Assembly: GCF_030409835.1 (NCBI RefSeq)
Contig: NZ_JAUFQO010000004.1
Span: 744,001 to 808,000 of the forward strand
Length of the DNA stretch: 64,000 nucleotides
Origin: Lutimonas halocynthiae
Lineage (GTDB): Bacteria > Bacteroidota > Bacteroidia > Flavobacteriales > Flavobacteriaceae
Direction: 5' to 3'
Made by a program: the position numbers and the translations under genes. Under the pieces are notes generated by a model that worked only from the letters and a program-made list of their open reading frames with translations, ran no database searches and was not told the DNA's origin. Position 1 is the first letter of the stretch. Every line of letters begins with the position of its first letter. Below, piece after piece: positions 62,601 through 64,000 of the stretch.

Positions 62601-62656
62601 TCGACATTCAAACAAAAAATATATTTCCTTATATTTATTCCTCAACTAAAACCTTA

Positions 62657-63454
62657 ATGATTCCATTCTTCCGTAAACTCCGTAAAAAAATGGCAGACGA
62701 CAACCGACCTTTAAAATATGCCCGCTATGCTGTGGGCGAAATTGTACTTGTGGTGATTGGAATTTTGATTGCGCTTCAAATCAATACTTGGAATGAGGAG
62801 CGGAAGAGCAAAAAGGCCACCATGGTCTATATGGACAGATTGATAGATGATTTAAAATCAGATACGATTATGCTATCTGATCATATACAATCTGCTGTTC
62901 TAAAGAATCAGTTTTGCAAACAGATCAAAAAAGTTGTTCATCAAAACGCTATTATTCAAGACACGAATGCCTTTGTTATCAAATTACAAGGAGTCGGAAG
63001 GTCACTCAGGCCTTCCGTGAGCACTAATACTATTGATGATTTAAAAAGTACCGGAAATTTAAAGTTGGTCAAGGAAATTGAAATAACAAATTCTATCAGA
63101 AACTATTATAATTTTAGTCCTGATTGGTGGTTTGAAGAATATACCGATCAATTGGTTAACGGATATCTACCAATTGTGGTTGACGCTATCCCGATGCATA
63201 TCCATGAGGAAATATTAAGCCGTGAAAACATCCTTTTAACACCCACTGCTGGCTATGTTGGTAAAAATATTTCACATGTAAATCCCAATGACCTTGAAGC
63301 TATTTTAACTTATTTAAAAGAAAATGAGGATTTCGATTTTCAATTAAAACGCATTACACGGTCACACCTTGTGCAAGCCAGATTACTTACTGGCTTGAAA
63401 GATAATGCAGTTTCATTATTGAATGATTTAGAGCAGTGGAAGGCAGAGAAGTAG
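62657..63454 (+). CDS. DUF6090-family membrane protein, paralogue 2
   Basis: A 265-residue protein starting MIPFFRKLRKKMADDNRPLKYARYAVGEIVLVVIGILIALQINTWNEERK: basic head, one TM helix about 27-47, then a helical domain with RPSVSTNTIDDLKSTGNLKLVKEIEITNSIRNYY. The first 55 residues are almost the same as in the other two paralogues, while the rest differs from paralogue 1. This pattern (fixed anchor, variable outer domain) suggests specialised paralogues. Its stop codon overlaps the second copy of a 58-bp repeat. Function unknown. Confidence 0.9.
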   Translation: MIPFFRKLRKKMADDNRPLKYARYAVGEIVLVVIGILIALQINTWNEERKSKKATMVYMDRLIDDLKSDTIMLSDHIQSAVLKNQFCKQIKKVVHQNAIIQDTNAFVIKLQGVGRSLRPSVSTNTIDDLKSTGNLKLVKEIEITNSIRNYYNFSPDWWFEEYTDQLVNGYLPIVVDAIPMHIHEEILSRENILLTPTAGYVGKNISHVNPNDLEAILTYLKENEDFDFQLKRITRSHLVQARLLTGLKDNAVSLLNDLEQWKAEK

Positions 63455-63511
63455 AATTGATATTCTTATTTATCTTTTTGTTTTAGTGCAAGATTCCATC
63501 CTTGCATAAGG
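63454..63511 (+). repeat. 58-bp direct repeat, copy 2, at a stop codon
   Basis: Identical to 62097-62154; here it begins on the last base of the TAG of the DUF6090 gene. Same TGCAAG/CTTGCA hairpin. Confidence 0.9.
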
Positions 63512-63524
63512 ATTACCTTTTTTA

Positions 63525-63548
63525 CTCTTTTGTCTTGAAACAAAAGAG
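63525..63548. repeat. Dispersed hairpin element CTTTTG/CAAAAG, copy 2
   Basis: CTCTTTTG, loop TCTTGAAA, CAAAAGAG, followed by CCAAAAATTCAAGG. Related to 55401-55426. It lies in the 364-bp gap before the last gene; nothing else coding is supported there. Confidence 0.75.
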
Positions 63549-63747
63549 CCAAAAATTCAAGGCTGGTTTTTATTTTTCTGTGCATCTATCTGATAATTTT
63601 TACCCTACCATAGCCCAAGCCGTTACACTCGTGGGCTATTACCTCTCCCTTTCCAAAATTATCAGGATGCAAGACGAAAAATCAAAAAGGCCGTTTTGGA
63701 TCTAAATAACTATTTAGTTTGGGAGTTTACTTCTAAAATCAACAATC

Positions 63748-63767
63748 CCTGCCTTCAGGCAGGCAGG
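63748..63767. repeat. 20-bp palindrome before the third DUF6090 gene
   Basis: CCTGCCTTCAGGCAGGCAGG, followed by CAAGTTCGATATTCAAA and TTCCTTATATTTAT, the same order as upstream of paralogue 2. Confidence 0.8.
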
Positions 63768-63818
63768 CAAGTTCGATATTCAAAAGTTCCTTATATTTAT
63801 CATTCAACGAACTAATCA

Positions 63819-64000
63819 ATGATTCCATTCTTTAGACGAATCCGAAAAAAAATGGCTGATGACAACAGACCTTTAAAGTATGCCCGTTATGCTGTGGGTG
63901 AGATTGTGCTCGTGGTGATTGGAATATTGATTGCCTTGCAGATCAATACCTGGAACAATGAGCAGATAGAAAAGCGTAAGGAGCAGTCGGTGCTTATCGG
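63819..64000 (+). CDS. DUF6090-family membrane protein, paralogue 3 (runs off window)
   Basis: The first 60 codons: MIPFFRRIRKKMADDNRPLK, YARYAVGEIVLVVIGILIAL, QINTWNNEQIEKRKEQ and on to the window edge. Head and TM helix are nearly identical to paralogue 2, including most of the DNA. The upstream region also matches paralogue 2 (palindrome, TTCGATATTCAAA, TTCCTTATATTTAT). It therefore arose by a recent tandem duplication that carried its promoter region along. Confidence 0.88.
   Translation, partial: MIPFFRRIRKKMADDNRPLKYARYAVGEIVLVVIGILIALQINTWNNEQIEKRKEQSVLI

Noticed and set aside
62219-62657. Overlapping open frames in the gap before DUF6090-2
   Set aside because: They lie wholly in composite repeat C and the palindromes (ACRQAG-type translations) and have no start context.
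63502-63705. 67-codon frame after DUF6090-2
   Set aside because: It begins in the 58-bp repeat and reads through the dispersed CTTTTG hairpin; no protein-like composition.

Overview
The window looks like a chromosomal segment of a Bacteroidota bacterium, probably a marine flavobacterial or cytophagal lineage; I cannot name the species. The evidence is AT-rich DNA, Bacteroidota-type lipoproteins, a TonB-dependent receptor with an N-terminal carboxypeptidase-like domain, DUF6090 and HYC_CC_PP proteins, few recognisable Shine-Dalgarno sites, and intergenic palindromes of the CCTGCC...GGCAGG type. I saw no rRNA, tRNA, phage, insertion sequence or true CRISPR array.

Layout. 1-2.0 kb: the start of a GMC oxidoreductase, its Tat/lipoprotein small subunit, and a GIN-domain lipoprotein. 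2.2-4.7 kb: a small unknown protein and a TPR-receptor adenylate cyclase, followed by a hairpin repeat and a duplicated scrap of the cyclase 3' end. 4.7-7.6 kb: an outer-membrane protein, a J-KTSC protein and a class V aminotransferase. 7.8-15.3 kb: a tight operon of an MpaB/Lcp-like oxygenase, a SAM methyltransferase and a 1735-residue Ser/Thr kinase-AAA-GAF-adenylate cyclase chimera. 15.3-18.8 kb: NIPSNAP, membrane-TPR and small proteins.

18.9-38.4 kb is the centrepiece: six signalling genes, all on the minus strand. They are a beta-propeller histidine kinase, a CheY-like receiver, a receiver-adenylate cyclase fusion, a 3431-residue histidine kinase with sixteen tandem GAF-like modules, a multi-TM histidine kinase and a TPR histidine kinase. 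All four kinases carry nearly the same catalytic core, and the only phosphoacceptor domains in the cluster are the CheY protein and the receiver-cyclase. The simplest reading is a many-inputs-to-one-cyclase hub. With the cyclases at 2.7 and 10.1 kb, the window holds three class III cyclases of two catalytic subtypes.

38.5-55.4 kb is mostly envelope and metabolic genes: a zinc metallopeptidase, an SGNH hydrolase, an orphan Tat substrate-binding protein, an HGSNAT-like acyltransferase with a GH20 hydrolase, a SulP transporter, a ChbG/YdjC deacetylase, an SDR, DUF3500 and DUF885 proteins. 55.4-64 kb is rich in repeats: three DUF6090 paralogues, a HYC_CC_PP/TonB receptor/HMA metal-handling trio, and many short palindromes and composite repeats, including two large inverted copies and a 58-bp direct repeat placed at two stop codons.
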